From NCBI GenBank assembly GCA_004335635.1, contig QAXH01006586.1, forward strand, positions 1 through 64,000: DNA of 64,000 nt, written 5' to 3'. The notes below the pieces were generated by a model. That model worked only from the letters and a program-made list of their open reading frames with translations, did no database searches and was not told the origin of the DNA. Position 1 is the first letter of the stretch; the number at the start of each line of letters is the position of its first letter. The position numbers and the translations under genes were made by a program. This document shows, in pieces, positions 48,901 through 61,527 of this stretch. The DNA is from Chloromonas sp. AAM2 (Eukaryota > Chlorophyta > Chlorophyceae > Chlamydomonadales > Chlamydomonadaceae).

Positions 48901-51900
48901 AAAGGTGCGACTGTGAAGACCGGTCCAGCGAGCCGTTCACACCTCCAGCCTTCACACCGCCAGGCCCTGCTGGGCCCCCTGACGCCATCCCACCATCCAC
49001 AGCCGTCGCCATCACCCGGTTGGTGCCATTGCCTGCAGCATCCTCACCAGCACCATCTCCAGCCGTGCTCGTTGTTGTATCAGAGCCGTCGCTACTTGTA
49101 ATAACGCTAGGGTTACCAGCACCAGTGTCCTGTGCTCCGTCTGTCTGCTCTGCTTCTGGTTGATCCAGCTCTATGTGCAGCCAGCCAGCCACCTTGTGCT
49201 GGGCATGCTGGAAGAGCGTGTTGGCCCATGTAGGCAGTGTAGGTGCTATCTGTGTGAGCAGTGAGGGGTGTGAGAGATGTGTGACCAGGCTGCTGGACAT
49301 GACCTTGTGCCGCAGGTTGCTCACGAGCTTGTTGGCCTCAGAGGAGATCAGGTCCAACTCCTGCACACACACAGCACGAGCAAAGGCATCACAAGCGTCG
49401 AGCAGGCAGGAGCATGTGAGGAAATGCTGGCGAAAGGCACACCAATGCTGATTCTGATAGGTGCCAACGGTCAGGTTCAAACAGCACACTGGCACCTACT
49501 GCACAACGCCTGTACCTGTTGCCTGCAGCCCAGTCCCCACCTGCTGTATGAAGCCCATGTCTGCATGCACCAGGCTGTCTACCAGCTGCAGGCAGCGCGT
49601 GATGAGGCGCGACAGCGGGTCGTGCGCGTCCACCACGTTCAGCGCGTGGCACGCACGCAGCTTGCGCTCCGCAAGGGTGGCGGCGTCCCGTGCGCCGGAC
49701 ACCTGCAGGAGTGCACACGGCAAGCGCGGCCCAGCTTGAATTGCATACCTGAAGATTGGTTGAAAAAGAGTTTATGGATGTCGGGCTGCAGAAGTAGGCG
49801 AGGCACCCTTTCACCCGTAGTGCCTGCTCTATACTTCAAAAAGACTGTTGTCACCAGTAGCATGAGGCGCCTGCTCCAGGCCAGCTTACGGCCAGGCTAT
49901 GCAGAGGTGGGTGGCTGAACACGTTTTCAGTGCGACACATGCCGACCAATTGATGTAGGATACCAAACGTGTGCAGCACGAGGACCGCTGTGCCAGCCCG
50001 CGTCTGCTCCCCTCTGCCATGGCATTGGTGGCTTACCTCTTGCATGGCAAGCACGTGCTCCTCCTCCGCTGCCCGTACCACATCCTGACTCTCCAGCAGC
50101 AACTGGTGCAGGCCGATCAAATCACACCCCTGCAACGACGCACCACCACACGCCCCAGACCCGCTTGTACGCCTGTCGCTCTGTGCCCCACTTCGCGGCT
50201 CGGCATCGCCTGCACTTCTCATGCTAGCTGCGTCCTTCTCTTCTTGTTGGGCCTGTGCCAGCTGCATGTGGAGAGCCTCCAAGCGCAAGCGTGCTGCTCC
50301 ATGCACACCAGTTGAGGAGTTACGCCCTGTGGTAGCCTCAAAGGCTACTTGAGCGGCAGCTGCTGCAACATCAGCTGCTAGCCTCGCTGATTTGGCAGCG
50401 GCGGCAGCTGCAGCAGCCACAGCAGCAGCAGTGCTGGCTGCAACAGCGTCCGGGCCATGCTGAGCGTTTGACATTGTTATATCCGCCCTGGGCCCCTTGA
50501 TGGAATGCAGTTGCTCCTGTGGTTCATCTTCCTGAAGAGCTGCATCCCCACTGTGTGCCTGACCTGGCTTTGACCCCTGCGTCTGATTGGTGTCACCGCC
50601 GCCAGCAGCAGGGCCAGCTTCAAGCATGTCCCCGGTGTCTGGCTCGCCAGCAAGTCCCGCTTCAGGTTTAGCAACAGCGGCCTTGCCCGCCGGACCATCC
50701 AATTCTGTAGCCATCGTTGGAGCTCCTTGCCCTTCGCCCACTCCTATGCCTTCCTTGGTATTCTCATCGGTTGTGTTGGAGTACTTGAGTATCTCGGGTC
50801 CCCGCTGTGCTTCCAGCCACGCTCCCTCCCAGGCCGTCAGCACCGCACCCAGCCGGTCCCGGCCCCCTGTCAGCGCTGTATCAGCGCCCGTAAGCCGCGC
50901 CTGCGCTGCACTGAGCCGCACCTCGGCCACGGCGACACCCCGGCTGTACTCGCTGTATTGATCCTACAGGCAGCATCGGTGGGCAGACAAGAACACATGA
51001 ACGACGAACAAGAGGCAGTGAGCAACCGAGTAACTCGAGCGTTCCTTTATCTGTGCACGGCCAGGACTCGCAATCGCAGGCAGGAAACTACTCAACACAG
51101 CGTACCGTTATCTACCATCTGGTAGCTACAACCAAAGAGGGACTAATGCCGGAGTGCGGAATAGGCTGCCAACAAGGAAAGCAACGCACGTTGGTTGCAT
51201 AATCAGGCATGCACAGCTATGTATATGTTGTACATTTGGGGGTGCACAGCCTACGACAACCAGGCTACACATGGCCACTTCTGTGCCCGACCGCCATGCG
51301 CACCTTGGAGCAGTTTAGCGACAGGGGCAGACTGAAGTAGAACCTTGACAGGTCGTCCACAAAGGGTGTGAGGTTGTACTTGGCCACCAGTGAGCGCCCG
51401 GTGACGTCCACGTACGACATGACGTGTGGCAGCGCCCCATGCACCATGTGCAGCGCCCGCAGCTGCAGATCCTCCATGTTGGCGGCCAGCAGGCGGCGCT
51501 GGTCCTCAACAACCCCCAACAGACCCTGGAAGCGCGCAACCGTACGGAAACCGTGTTATGACCGTACAAAGATGTCGCGACCGTTCCAAACATCCATTAC
51601 GGTGTACATGGTGCAAGGTGATGCGGTGGAGCTTTGGCATACAAATAGCCTGTAGCGGATACTGCAGGGTTCGGTATTGCAACCCGAGGTGGTGAAGTAA
51701 GGAGCCAAGTCTGATGGCAAAAGTCGGTAGAAGATGTGGCGGGGTACCACAATGCACTGAGCAATGCGGTTTTGTACTGGACAGCAGCACAGGGCTCAGC
51801 CGCAGTGTGCATTGTACGTATTGATGACATGATGCATGCACGTGCTGGGCAGGGAAGCTGCACACACTGGCTATCATACCGGGAATTCTCGTGCAAGCTA

Positions 51901-54900
51901 CCCAGACAAGCCCTTCTAGCAGACTTGCGAACACATGGCTCCGAACGCACTGGCAAGTGGTTCTGCTTGAGCTGTGCCGCTGCCGCCGCCGCCTCTGTCG
52001 CCCTCCCTCGCACCAGCACCTCCATGTGGCGCACAGCGTCGTGACCCTCGGACCCTATCTGCGGCAGGAAACACAGCGCAATGACCTCTGATCAACATGG
52101 GCAATGTTGACTTCTGGACCATGCATTTGCTTTTGATCAATGCATCGCTCTTGACTGGCCTACAAATGGAAGCAACAGTACAATGGGAAGGACAGTACAA
52201 CGCCCTCTGTTCAATCTCTCTCAATTGGCAGCGTTCCATTCTGGACCATGCATGCATGACTGGCCCACCGATAACATGTCTTGGTTGGCGAGTCCTTCCT
52301 TTAAGAAAGAAAAGGGTTCACATGGGATCGTTCGCATGGGGTCGTTCACATGGGGTCGTTCACATGGGGTCGTTCACATGGGGTCGTTCACATGGCGCCG
52401 TTCACATGGGGTCGTTCACATGGGATCGTTCACCTAGGATTGTTGAAGAGATAACATGGTACCTGAAAACCACAATAACGAGTTGCTATGGAGCCCCGTA
52501 GGAGCAAGCGCAATGCCAAGGCCGCTGCAGATAGAGAGCCTGAAAACACCGGGTTTCGAGCTCATGTTTTGGGCTGGCTGCCTGTCGTGCTGATAAGGCA
52601 CGTTTGGATCATGTGAAGGATGCAGGGATTGGTAAGAACCAATCCACGGCACACAGTCCTCACATGGACATGCACTGGTACATACATATTTTACGTGTAA
52701 ATATCATGTCGCTGCCCGATATGCTCTTGCTGTGCTGGTCCTACGACTCGTCCTGGCCACAAGTCCCTTTTCCCCACCTGCACGACGAGAATGACTGCCA
52801 TGGCCAGCATGCCCAGCAGTGTGCCCACCACCAGGCCGGTGCTCACTACGGCGTTCAGGTTTCGCACCAGACAGTTGCGCGTCCACCTGAAGCACAGGCA
52901 AGGTCAATTTAAGGGACCTGATGGGCCTGAATACACCTGTGTGGACTGGATCACTAGTAGTGGCTTGAATTCACTTGTTACCATTCACTCAAGTCTCGTG
53001 CAAACCGACATGGATGGAAAGAGACAAAGCATGGCAACATGATGCATGTGTGCCACATGCCGGTGATTTCTACCTGCACCAGGACTTGTGCCGTGACGGA
53101 ATGGACTGACAACGGGTATGTGACGATGTGTCATCAATTCCATGTTGACATGACGGGCAGTTGACTTGTCCCTTCAGTACATCCGAGATTCTGTCAACTG
53201 GAGCGGCCCATGCCCACCGACCTGTCAACGTGTGCACAAATTCCAAATGCCATCCGCGCAATCCGGACAGCCAGTGTGATGAGGGCGTGCAGCGTGGCCT
53301 TGGCGAGGTGTACTATGGCATGGCGGGCCTTGCGCCAGGCGGAGTGCTGCCGATGGGGGCGGCGGTGGCGGGAGCTGCTGCGGCCCATGTGCCAATGCGA
53401 GTGGCGAGACACATGGCGGTGCGAGTGAGGCACCATCAAAACGGCATTGGGGCCGTTGGTGGCCATGCGCGACGGCTTGTGGCTCCGGCCGCTGGTGGTG
53501 TGGGCCACACCCGCTGGCTGCTCCGCAGGTGCCCCGGGGGGCGGGCGGCTGTCATGGATTTCTATGCCGTTTTGATTGCTTTTACCCACTTTGCCAGGCT
53601 CAGTTGCCATGCTACCATCATGCCTGCCCGCTGCTGTGATACCACCATCTGGCTCTGGTGCCAACGCACCGCCATTGCTGCGATTGATACCGCTCTCACG
53701 GGTGCTGCTGTGTTGATGTCCGCTGTCCAGTGCGCTTTGTGCTTCATCCATTTGAACATCAGACTCCCGGAGGCTCCTGCTCCGCCCACGCTCACGCCCC
53801 CGCTCGCCTCGCTCCCCTCGCTCCCCTCGCTCCCCTCGCTCCCCAATACCATTGGCAGACTGTGAGCGACCTCTACTGCCACTCTCACTTTCACTTTCAC
53901 CGCCACTGCCACCACCACTATTGCTGCCACTGCTGTTGTCACTTCCACTGTCACTACCACTGCCACTGTAACTACTGCCATCGCCGCTGCCGCTGTCGTC
54001 GCTACTGCTGCCGCTGCCACTGCCACTGCCGTTGGATGCCCGATCGTCTTGTTCCCTTTGTTCCAGCGGTTCGCCCGGGGGCAGAGCAGATGACCTGAAC
54101 GGTATTTGCAGACCTACAGCTGCGAAGGGGTCCTGCAGGTGCTCATAGGCATTGCGCAGCGGATGCAGCAGCAGCGATGGAACCGTGTCAAGCGACATGC
54201 TGCTGTTCCACAGCTCGTTGGTCACGCCACCCACCGCACCCGCAGGGCTGAGCACCAGCGCCCCGCCTGCACTACCATCACCACCAGGCCCCACCGGGTA
54301 GTAGCCATCCATGGCCACTGATTCGCCGGGTGTGGTCAGCCCACCCTCCGACGGCTCTATCGTCACGTCTCTATGGCTGCCGTCAGCCGCGCTCCCTTCC
54401 TCCCGCTCCAGTGATACCCGGTCCTGCCTCTGGCTGCCATCGACAGCACTCGCTACCTTATCCTGTGTGGGATTTTGACCGCTTGGGTTTGCAGCAGCTC
54501 TAGCGTGGGTGGAATCGGCGCGTGTGCTGTCGTGCCGCACGGCATCGTGCGTGTTGTTGCTGGCTAAGCCGGACGAAACCGACATCCCTGTCCTGACACC
54601 CGGGGCAGCAGTGCTTGCGGAGAGCAAGTGCGGCCGGGTGGCATGAGTGACAGACGGTGCCAGGGAGGCCAGTATGGACCCTGTGATGGAGGGGGTGGCA
54701 GAGATGGCTGGAGTGCCGGTGGGCGAGTCGGTGGTTAGGTTTGCGTCCATCCAGCGGGCGAAGCGCTGCTGCAGCCTGTGAGTGAGTGAGTGAGTGAGTG
54801 AGTGAGTGAGTGAGTGAGTGAGTGAGTGAGTGAGTGAGTGAGTGAGTGAGNNNNNNNNNNNNNNNNNNNNNNNNNNNNNNNNNNNNNNNNNNNNNNNNNN

Positions 54901-57900
54901 NNNNNNNNNNNNNNNNNNNNNNNNNNNNNNNNNNNNNGTGAGTGAGTGAGTGAGTGAGTGAGTGAGTGAGTGAGTGAGTGAGTGAGTGAGTGAGTGAGTG
55001 AGTGAGTGAGTGCCTTTACACGCCCTGTTGTATCGTCTGACAAGTCGAACAGAAGGTGGCTCAAGCTCCACATACAACATCATGATACTCGCATTGCAAA
55101 GGACTGCTGGTGCTAAGTGCAAACTCCCGCCACCACCTGGATTCTAAACCAGGTCACCTTGCGGTTTCAGAACCACACCTGTGAGTGAGCGCCTCCAGGC
55201 GGGACTCCGCAAGCATGAGGGCGGTGAGCGCGGCCACGGCACACACACTCCACAGCACCAGCGTCACACGATCAAGGCTCTGGTTAAGGGCACAGGGAAC
55301 GGAAGGGTCTTACAGTGCCGGAGTGTGGCAAGGTGTTGCTTTAGTGTGCCTGCCCGCCAGTGTGCTGCGCCCCTTGACGTCATGCAGGTCACCAGTACAG
55401 GCTGTGGCCTGCTCCTCCATACATCGTCCTTTTGTGAAGAATTCATACAGGCAGTTCTTCCATGCATTGTCCTCTCTCATACGCTTGCTACCTAAACCGC
55501 TGAATACACACTTGCTGTGGAATTGCATGTTGGCAAGTGAGCATTGCAAAGACTGTCGTTAGAGGTCCAAGTTTTGTCACCAATCTTTGGCCGCAGGCAG
55601 GAGAAAGCCTAGATCTGTCTCTGACTGGCCCTGCCCACAAGAAATCCAAGCCCTTCCGTGCCTTGCTGCTTACCATTGCAAAGAAGACGACCTGCTGTAC
55701 CACTGCCACTCGGAACAGCCAGAGGAACAGGTGCGCCGAGGGGGCCTCCTCTTCACCCTCCTGACCCTCCTGCTGCTGCTGCTGTTGCTGCTGTGATGGG
55801 GCGTCTGGAGCGCCTGCAGCTGTGCCTGGCACCTCGGCTGACAAAGGACTGACGGGAGCACCACCCGAGCTTGAGGTTAAGCGCCTATCCCGCCTGCTGT
55901 GATCCTCGCCCTGTGCACCTGCTCCCAGTCCGGTCTCACTCACACGCTGTGCGATCGATTCAAGTAGTTGGTTTGTGCCACCCCCCGCTGCTGCCTCCTG
56001 TGCTCTCGCTAGACCGGCTTGGTGCTGCCCGGGACGCGATTGCAGCAGGCCTGACATTGGGCTGCCACCGTTTATGAGCCCAGCAGCCATAGCGGTGGGG
56101 GGTGGCCCACCTGCAGCCGCTTCATGTGATGAGTTGTGCTGTTGTTGGTTGAAGTGGGGCGGGCTGAGAGAGGGGCCTGGTGCACGAGGCAACTGATGGT
56201 GACCCAACGGTGAGCGGGATCGATCCGCTGCGCCATGGCGCATGGGAGAGCGAGACTGAGAAGCATGCTTGCCACCTACAAAAGACTCGCGTGCATGCGC
56301 ACAAGCCTGTCACATGCGTACACACCATGCACAACCGTGCGCAATGATCTCAGATTACACACAAGCAGAGCACCTCTCCTTGCGCTACTCGTGTCTCTGG
56401 CGTGTGCGATTTCACGCTTGGTGCTAAAAGACCCTGCATAGGCAAGGAACCCTATCATGCCCAGGTCTTGGTAGGCTGCAGCACAAGTGAACTATCTGTG
56501 TTGCTACATGCACCTTGCCCGTGCATGCGGTCAAGCCCTGGTTGCCTTGCCTGCGTGCCGCCTGGAATGCGAGCGGCTGTTGGATTGTTGATGTCGGCCT
56601 GTGTTGCGGCCCCGGCCCTTAGTCGCTGCGCAGGCTCCCTTGACCACTACAGAGCACACATGCCACACGTTCAACCTGCAAGTGCACACCATCTCAACCA
56701 ACGTCAAACACCTGCTTGGGCCTCCACCGTCAATGTGCATATGACGCCTCCATACCACAGTGTCCCCGTCCAGGTCCCATATGGCGCTCCTATGATGCTC
56801 CTGCGCCAGTACAATATGCCTGATACTAGTGTGCCTTCTGGATCTCCATCAGACAGCTCTCCCGCCATGTAAGGCCAGTGCCTGTGGGCCGCGGCAGCCA
56901 TTCCTTGCCTGTGGGCGGCTGCACTCACTTTTCAACAGCCCATCTACTCACAGGTTGGTGGCTGTGGTGCGCTTGAGCCAGCCCCCGGTCTCCTCGGCCG
57001 TCATTAGCTGGCTGTGCAGCACATCGCCCAGCCCCAGCTGCCGCCGCAGGCTGCCAGATCGGGTATGGCCGCTGCCTGGCCATGTGCCCTGCGGTGACAG
57101 TCCTGCGAGACAAGGAGGCGGGCGACCGTCACTGGAATGACATGAGCTGTGCAGCAGCTGGCAGTGCCGAGCATGGATTGAGTACGCTGAACACAAGGCG
57201 TAATTGCATGTAACCCAAGCGCACAAGTGCGGAGACAAGTGCGGAGACAAGGCACGTCCAACACGTGACACCATTTCTCTCCCTGACGCCCTTGTTTGCC
57301 TCAACCAGGCCCTTGTGGGTCTTACGAGGTTTGCAGACAGAATAGCACCTCAAGGGGCGGCCACCATCATTACTATCATGGTGTGTCGTAATCCCCGTCA
57401 CTTGTAACTTGGACCGGTAGGAGTCGCTCCCCTCTTGCAAAGCGTACCTGACCTTGTAACATACCCTGATGCTTTGACTGCAACATACAAAGCTGCCAGC
57501 ATGTCTGACCTTGTGAGCATACCTGCCGATTTCGCGCAAGCTTGCCTCCCAGCACGAACCCCGCCCCAGACCTTGCCTTGTGCGCTGCCCGTTGAAACAT
57601 GCCTGATCCTTTGAAGGCAACATACAACTGGCAGCTTGCTTCAAACTTTGCCCAGTTTGTTCTTACTAGCCTTGCGTCCTGGGCCGCCCCTCCTTCCCCA
57701 CCCCGCACACCTTCCCGCATGCGCTGCCCGTTCGCCCCGTCCAGCGACCTGCGAATGCTGACCAGGCGCGTCCATGTGGCCCTCACTGACGCCTGCAGCT
57801 GCCGCTCCTCCTGCACCGCGGAGTGCAGTGCGCTGCCCAGCTCATGCACCGTGTCCTTGAGCACGAGCAGCGGGAAGAACAGCGCACGCAGCGCCAGGCC

Positions 57901-59706
57901 AGGGAGCGACCTGCACAAGCGGGGTGTGGCTTACTGAGTGACATCTGATAAAACACTGCTGGGTAGACAAGTAGTGCTGGATTAGAAAAAGGACGCTGGT
58001 GGGTTGGTCAGCAGCCTTCCCACCATGTGACGGCATTCAAGAAGAGAAAAAAGTTTGCCAGTTCTGGGACAATTCCTGGGAGTACCACTGGAACCGGTGT
58101 TGTAATTGCGCGTTGTGGGGAGCAAGTGTCAGCCAGGGGGTGCAATTTGCTGTGCGTAGTTCTCACAGGGACTGTAGCCACACTGTTAAGTTGGTCAAGA
58201 GAGTGAACCTGGAACACTTGGTGGCGACTTACATTACCGACTTCTGAGGGGTCACACAGACGGGTCACACAGCCACTTGTCTTTTGACACTGTAGTTCCT
58301 ATCTCCTGGTTTGCTGTCCCAGACGTCGCAATGCACCGTGGACAGGCTCAAAACAGGCACTTTGAAGGAGATAGACAAGAAGCGGCAGACTAAGAGCTAA
58401 AAGGAAACGGGAGGGGGGCGTTAGCTGTAGACTCCAACCTGCCGAGGTTAAGGGCCTGGTTAATTCTAAGGTTAGTCCTAACAAGCATACTTGTAGAGCA
58501 ATTCTTGGGTTTCGTCTGAGGCTTTTGAGTTTAGGTATGGTTCAGGTAGCCGCACCAACAGCTCGCAGGCCCAACGGCGGGTAGGCATCAAGCCAAAGAA
58601 CATAACCGAATGTGGGCCTGCTGGGTGGTTGGACCCCGTGGTGAAACAGAAGTACCCCCTGGTTCACTGGCAAAGTTTTAGCAAGTTGTGTCCAGGAAAA
58701 AACAGTATTGCATCGGCTACTTTTTCCCCGAATGTGTTGCCAGTGTCACATCTGTATGGTGCCTTGATGTTGGCAGGAGAGCAGGCTTGCAGCACCTGAT
58801 CAAGCCATGCCTCTGTCCTGACATGCATCATAGGTTCTGATGGCAACCGTGGCCCGAGCACGGAATGGGTCCTATCTGTGCAGGTCATCATCAGCACGTA
58901 CATGACACTTCAGGTCCTGCTCCTCACCGTGTGGTCAGCTGAGTTTGGAGGCTGGCCACCAACCAGTTCTTGGTGTCCTTCAGCGCCACACTGATGAGCC
59001 AAGCCCAAAGCAGGGGATCCTGTCCCGACATGCAGACAGTGCGCACAACACCCACAGAACGCTAGCCAGATGGCCATAACATGCTAATATCTTAAACCTG
59101 GCAATGCACGACACTTGAATGCCTGTTTGAGTATTGACTTGAGAGGTGCTTACAACAGGCAGCCCACACACACACAACTGGCGCATAATTGAAAAGAATT
59201 TCGTTAAATACTAGATGCACCTGGTCTGGCCGCATGTCCTTCATCGTTGTTGAGCTGCCGCATGCGCACGGTTTTCTCAATGATGAGCGGAATTGCATTG
59301 GCTTGTGAATGGGTACAGTTATCCGTAAGTGACTGTATGCTGGTATCGTGCAGCAAAGGGATACAAGGGCGTGTAGACGTCATCGTTCAGCGCGTACACA
59401 GCCTGGTGGGGCGCCCTGATGTGGGCAGTGCTAGGATGATGGTGCACGTTACCTGGACCGATGAAAGGAGGGACCAGACTCCTGAAAGGACAGACCAGAC
59501 AGAAGCATGTTAGCCATTGATAGACTAGACCAGCAGCAATAGCACTGGAAATTCAAATTGCCAGGCTCTTTTGTTAGCTTTCAGGGCTTTCCCTATCTTG
59601 TTTTCCTACCGTATGCAGCGGCTCCAATAACCACAAACAGTGCGTGCCCAGCTGCATAGAGCACAATCTGGATGTAATGAGGAGTTGCGGGACCATTGTG
59701 TTGCAT
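45902..59706 (-). CDS. TMEM245-like membrane protein of the AI-2E/PerM family, 1921 aa
   Basis: Multi-pass membrane protein related to animal TMEM245; transport substrate unknown. Exons: 59706-59610, 59481-59453, 59019-58928, 57910-57711, 57102-56952, 56881-56712, 56275-55674, 55279-55179, 54775-53222, 52886-52778, 52058-51951, 51525-51304, 50963-50037, 49702-49541, 49360-48848, 48371-48240, 48114-48058, 47826-47752, 47472-47371, 47032-46874, 46496-46415, 46023-45902; 5766 nt, 1921 aa, in phase throughout. Family landmarks: ALFVVIGAAAYGVWSLL and DPLLWAWLISVALKD near the N terminus, VVGTLLGMLAMAVILVVQ, FVATLLYLLSSGEE, LKLAFFHAGFTWVT, LLAVLPVLPVWAPVVPAAL, GGGGYLTGFGVAGGMAV and NPLKGVLLGPMCLALVSAAYH at the C terminus. 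Animal TMEM245 is about 880 aa; the excess is low-complexity sequence, mainly in exons 7, 9, 13 and 15 (Ser/Gly/Asp runs, GER repeats, Ala runs, polyGln). The intron after exon 16 is GC-AG. Exons 5-7 are the least certain. Confidence 0.88.
48115..48239 (-). other. GC-AG intron in the TMEM245-like gene
   Basis: The exon ends GCGCTGTACAAG and the intron starts GCAAGG on the minus strand; the acceptor is CCTGCAG before exon 17 (48114). No GT donor in range preserves the frame, and the joined protein (GAALYK then AVSAVFSFALDFGLF) keeps the expected membrane segment. Confidence 0.8.
52316..52437 (+). repeat. 14-bp tandem repeat, about 8.5 copies
   Basis: The unit GTTCACATGGGGTC is repeated with few changes inside the intron at 52059-52777 of the TMEM245-like gene. 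Confidence 0.85.
53801..53850 (-). repeat. 12-bp coding repeat (GER repeats)
   Basis: CTCGCTCCCCTC-type units on the plus strand, four copies, encode GERGERGERGERG on the minus strand within the long exon 9 of the TMEM245-like gene. They add an Arg/Glu charge-alternating segment next to Ser/Gly runs. Confidence 0.7.
54779..55012 (+). repeat. (GTGA)n microsatellite with an internal assembly gap
   Basis: About 72 bp of GTGA units at 54779-54850, an unsequenced run of N at 54851-54937, and about 75 bp more at 54938-55012. On the minus strand it is a (TCAC)n tract ending CTCACTCACAG, which is the 3' splice site of exon 9 of the TMEM245-like gene. True length is unknown because the gap sits inside the array; an open frame through it is an artefact of period 4 and the N run. 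Confidence 0.95.
55762..55796 (-). repeat. CAG repeat encoding polyglutamine
   Basis: A CTG-rich run on the plus strand encodes eight consecutive Gln on the minus strand, in exon 7 of the TMEM245-like gene, just before an acidic stretch and a membrane segment (HLFLWLFRVAVVQQVVFFAM). Confidence 0.7.
58053..58074 (+). repeat. solo copy of the dispersed inverted-repeat arm
   Basis: Perfect 22-bp match to the arm at 34054-34075, preceded by an A-run, inside intron 3 of the TMEM245-like gene. No opposite arm is visible within 200 bp. Confidence 0.55.
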
Positions 59707-60071
59707 GGCCACACCCTGAAGGCCCTCTCTAGCAGTCATCCCCTAACCCTACTCAGTCAGCCGGGTGTGTCAGCTCTTGTCCGGGCTGCGGCCGGCGTGA
59801 CACGCAAGCCATCATCATGGATAGGCCAAAGGTGATCTCAGTGTTGTTCTACTTCCGAGACCACACAGTGTGACGTACGAGGAAAGTGTCCAAAGCCGTT
59901 GCGAGCTGAGAAGGAGCGGCCAGAAAAGGCCCATGAGTTTTGCGAACTCGTTTGTGATACCATATAGCCCAATCTAAGGATTTGATATCGTGCATCGTAT
60001 ACACATCTCGACTTCCAAGCCTGATTTCAATTTCGCTGATCCAGTTGCATTCAACAGTTGCTGGCGCAAAA
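59707..60071. promoter_or_regulatory. divergent upstream region, TMEM245-like / small unknown gene
   Basis: 365 bp between the ATG at 59706 (minus) and the ATG at 60072 (plus). It should hold both promoters. No TATA box or repeat is evident. Confidence 0.45.
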
Positions 60072-61471
60072 ATGTTGGCTTTGATCCGTGCCGGGCCCAT
60101 TCGCGCCAGGATGGAGAGCCAGAGGATACGCATGCCGGCCAGGAGAGACGTTGATTTGGTGTTTCCCAAGGTGAGAGGAGAGCCCCAGAACCCTGCCCAT
60201 CGGCATCTGATAGGGTATCCCGGGTCAGCGATGCTTGTCCACCTTTCATGCTACGCAGGCCAGCCGTGCCGGTACAGTCTATCCTTTGAAATCAACCAAC
60301 GATGCGGACGAGGTGTTGAAGCGGAAACTGGACGGAATCCTGGCGGGCGTTCACGCCTCTACCAGAAGGCAAGATGCCAAGGTCCTGCGCGTTCTGCACG
60401 TGTCGAGGGCAGCGTACACCCACAACACCCAAACACGCAAACCGAGGTGCGGATCATTAGGGCTAGGGTTTCGTTCCGAAGCGCGCCTACCACGCGCACT
60501 TTTCCATACCTCATAACGTCGTATGACCATGCAGGTGTGGTCGCCTGGATCTCGATCTCTTGTGGGAATCTCAGCCTCTCATGGGCAGCAAGGCTTCAAT
60601 GGCCAGTGTGGACATGCTGACATCTGAGCCTGTCCAGGGCATTGCAAGGTAGGCCAGCTGAAAGTTGACGAAGTGCATCATTGCATCAGGTGCTGTTTCT
60701 TGCTCGACGGATGCAGTGCACAGCTCAACACTTCATATGCCTGGTCTAGTTCAGGCCCTGTAACATGTTTCTTTCACAGCTGTGGAATTTGTGTATAATC
60801 TTCTCAAAAGAAACCAATCATGTCAAGTACGTTACATGAACTTCCACTGTATGTTGTCCCTGTTTCTTGTTTGCAACAGCACGTCTACAGCGCTCGTGTC
60901 TGGTTCATACGCTGGACTATACAATCGTTTACAATTGTATGTACACGTGTGCCTGCAGAGTTACTCTGAACACCACGGGCAGCTGTGACCGCGTGAGCGT
61001 GTCGGACGTGCAGCTGTTGGCCAAGGACGATGACGACGCGCCCCGCATGCCCTCCTCAGAGCCCACCCCTCCTGACGTACTGCTCGCTGGTGAGTGAGAT
61101 CACACGCAGTACACAGTTGTTTGTGCTTAGTCTGGTTCCACAGCGTGCCGTTTCCCGGCTATTCCTGTGGTTGCTGTTTGGAAGAGAAGACGTGGAGAAC
61201 GATGGAAAATCCTGACGGACAGGTGATGTTTCCGAGGCCAGCCCATGTGCTGTCGTCTCTGCCTTCAGATTCCTTCCAAGGTGTCTGCTCTTGACCATTA
61301 CCCATGCTGCCCTGCTCTGTCGCTGCAGTTGAGTCCATGGACGGCATGATCATGCAGCGCCTGAACGACTTCATGTGGGAGGTGGAGCAGAGCCAGGACT
61401 TCCCGCTGGCATCCATGGAGTGCGAGGACGACGAGGACGAGGCAGAGTGCAAGCCAGTGGCACGAGGATGA
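60072..61471 (+). CDS. small unknown protein, 224 aa, acidic C terminus
   Basis: Not recognised. Exons: 60072-60170, 60259-60446, 60535-60648, 60959-61089, 61329-61471; 675 nt, 224 aa, phases consistent. The N terminus (MLALIRAGPIRARMESQRIR) is basic, amphipathic and Arg-rich with few acidic residues, as in a mitochondrial presequence. Next come a charged helix (TNDADEVLKRKLDGILAGVH), a linker, RVTLNTTGSCDRVSVSDVQLL, an Asp-rich stretch and an acidic C-terminal tail (ECEDDEDEAECK). The last two exons are the most convincing. Exon 2 could end elsewhere; the chosen donor at 60447 is the one whose phase fits exon 3. It is convergent with the next gene, 56 bp between stop codons. Confidence 0.5.
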
Positions 61472-61527
61472 GGCAGGAGGTCATGCGGAGGACAGGCAGA
61501 AGGGTCAGGTCACTAAGCAGGAGGCTT

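Noticed and set aside
54735..55122. Minus-strand open frame through the GTGA array and N run
   Set aside because: A period-4 repeat without stops plus unknown bases gives an artificial Ser-Leu-Thr-His repeat; the stretch is an intron by the splice model.
58299..58484. Extra exon of the TMEM245-like gene (VYLLQSACFEPVHGALRRLG)
   Set aside because: It fits the upstream phase but has no donor with the phase needed to continue. Exons 3 and 4 join directly in frame and align better with the family.
60867..61097. Single long exon from 60867 in the small unknown gene
   Set aside because: The upstream part does not fit the phase of exon 3; the acceptor at 60958 does. The N-terminal part also reads as random Cys/Tyr-rich sequence.
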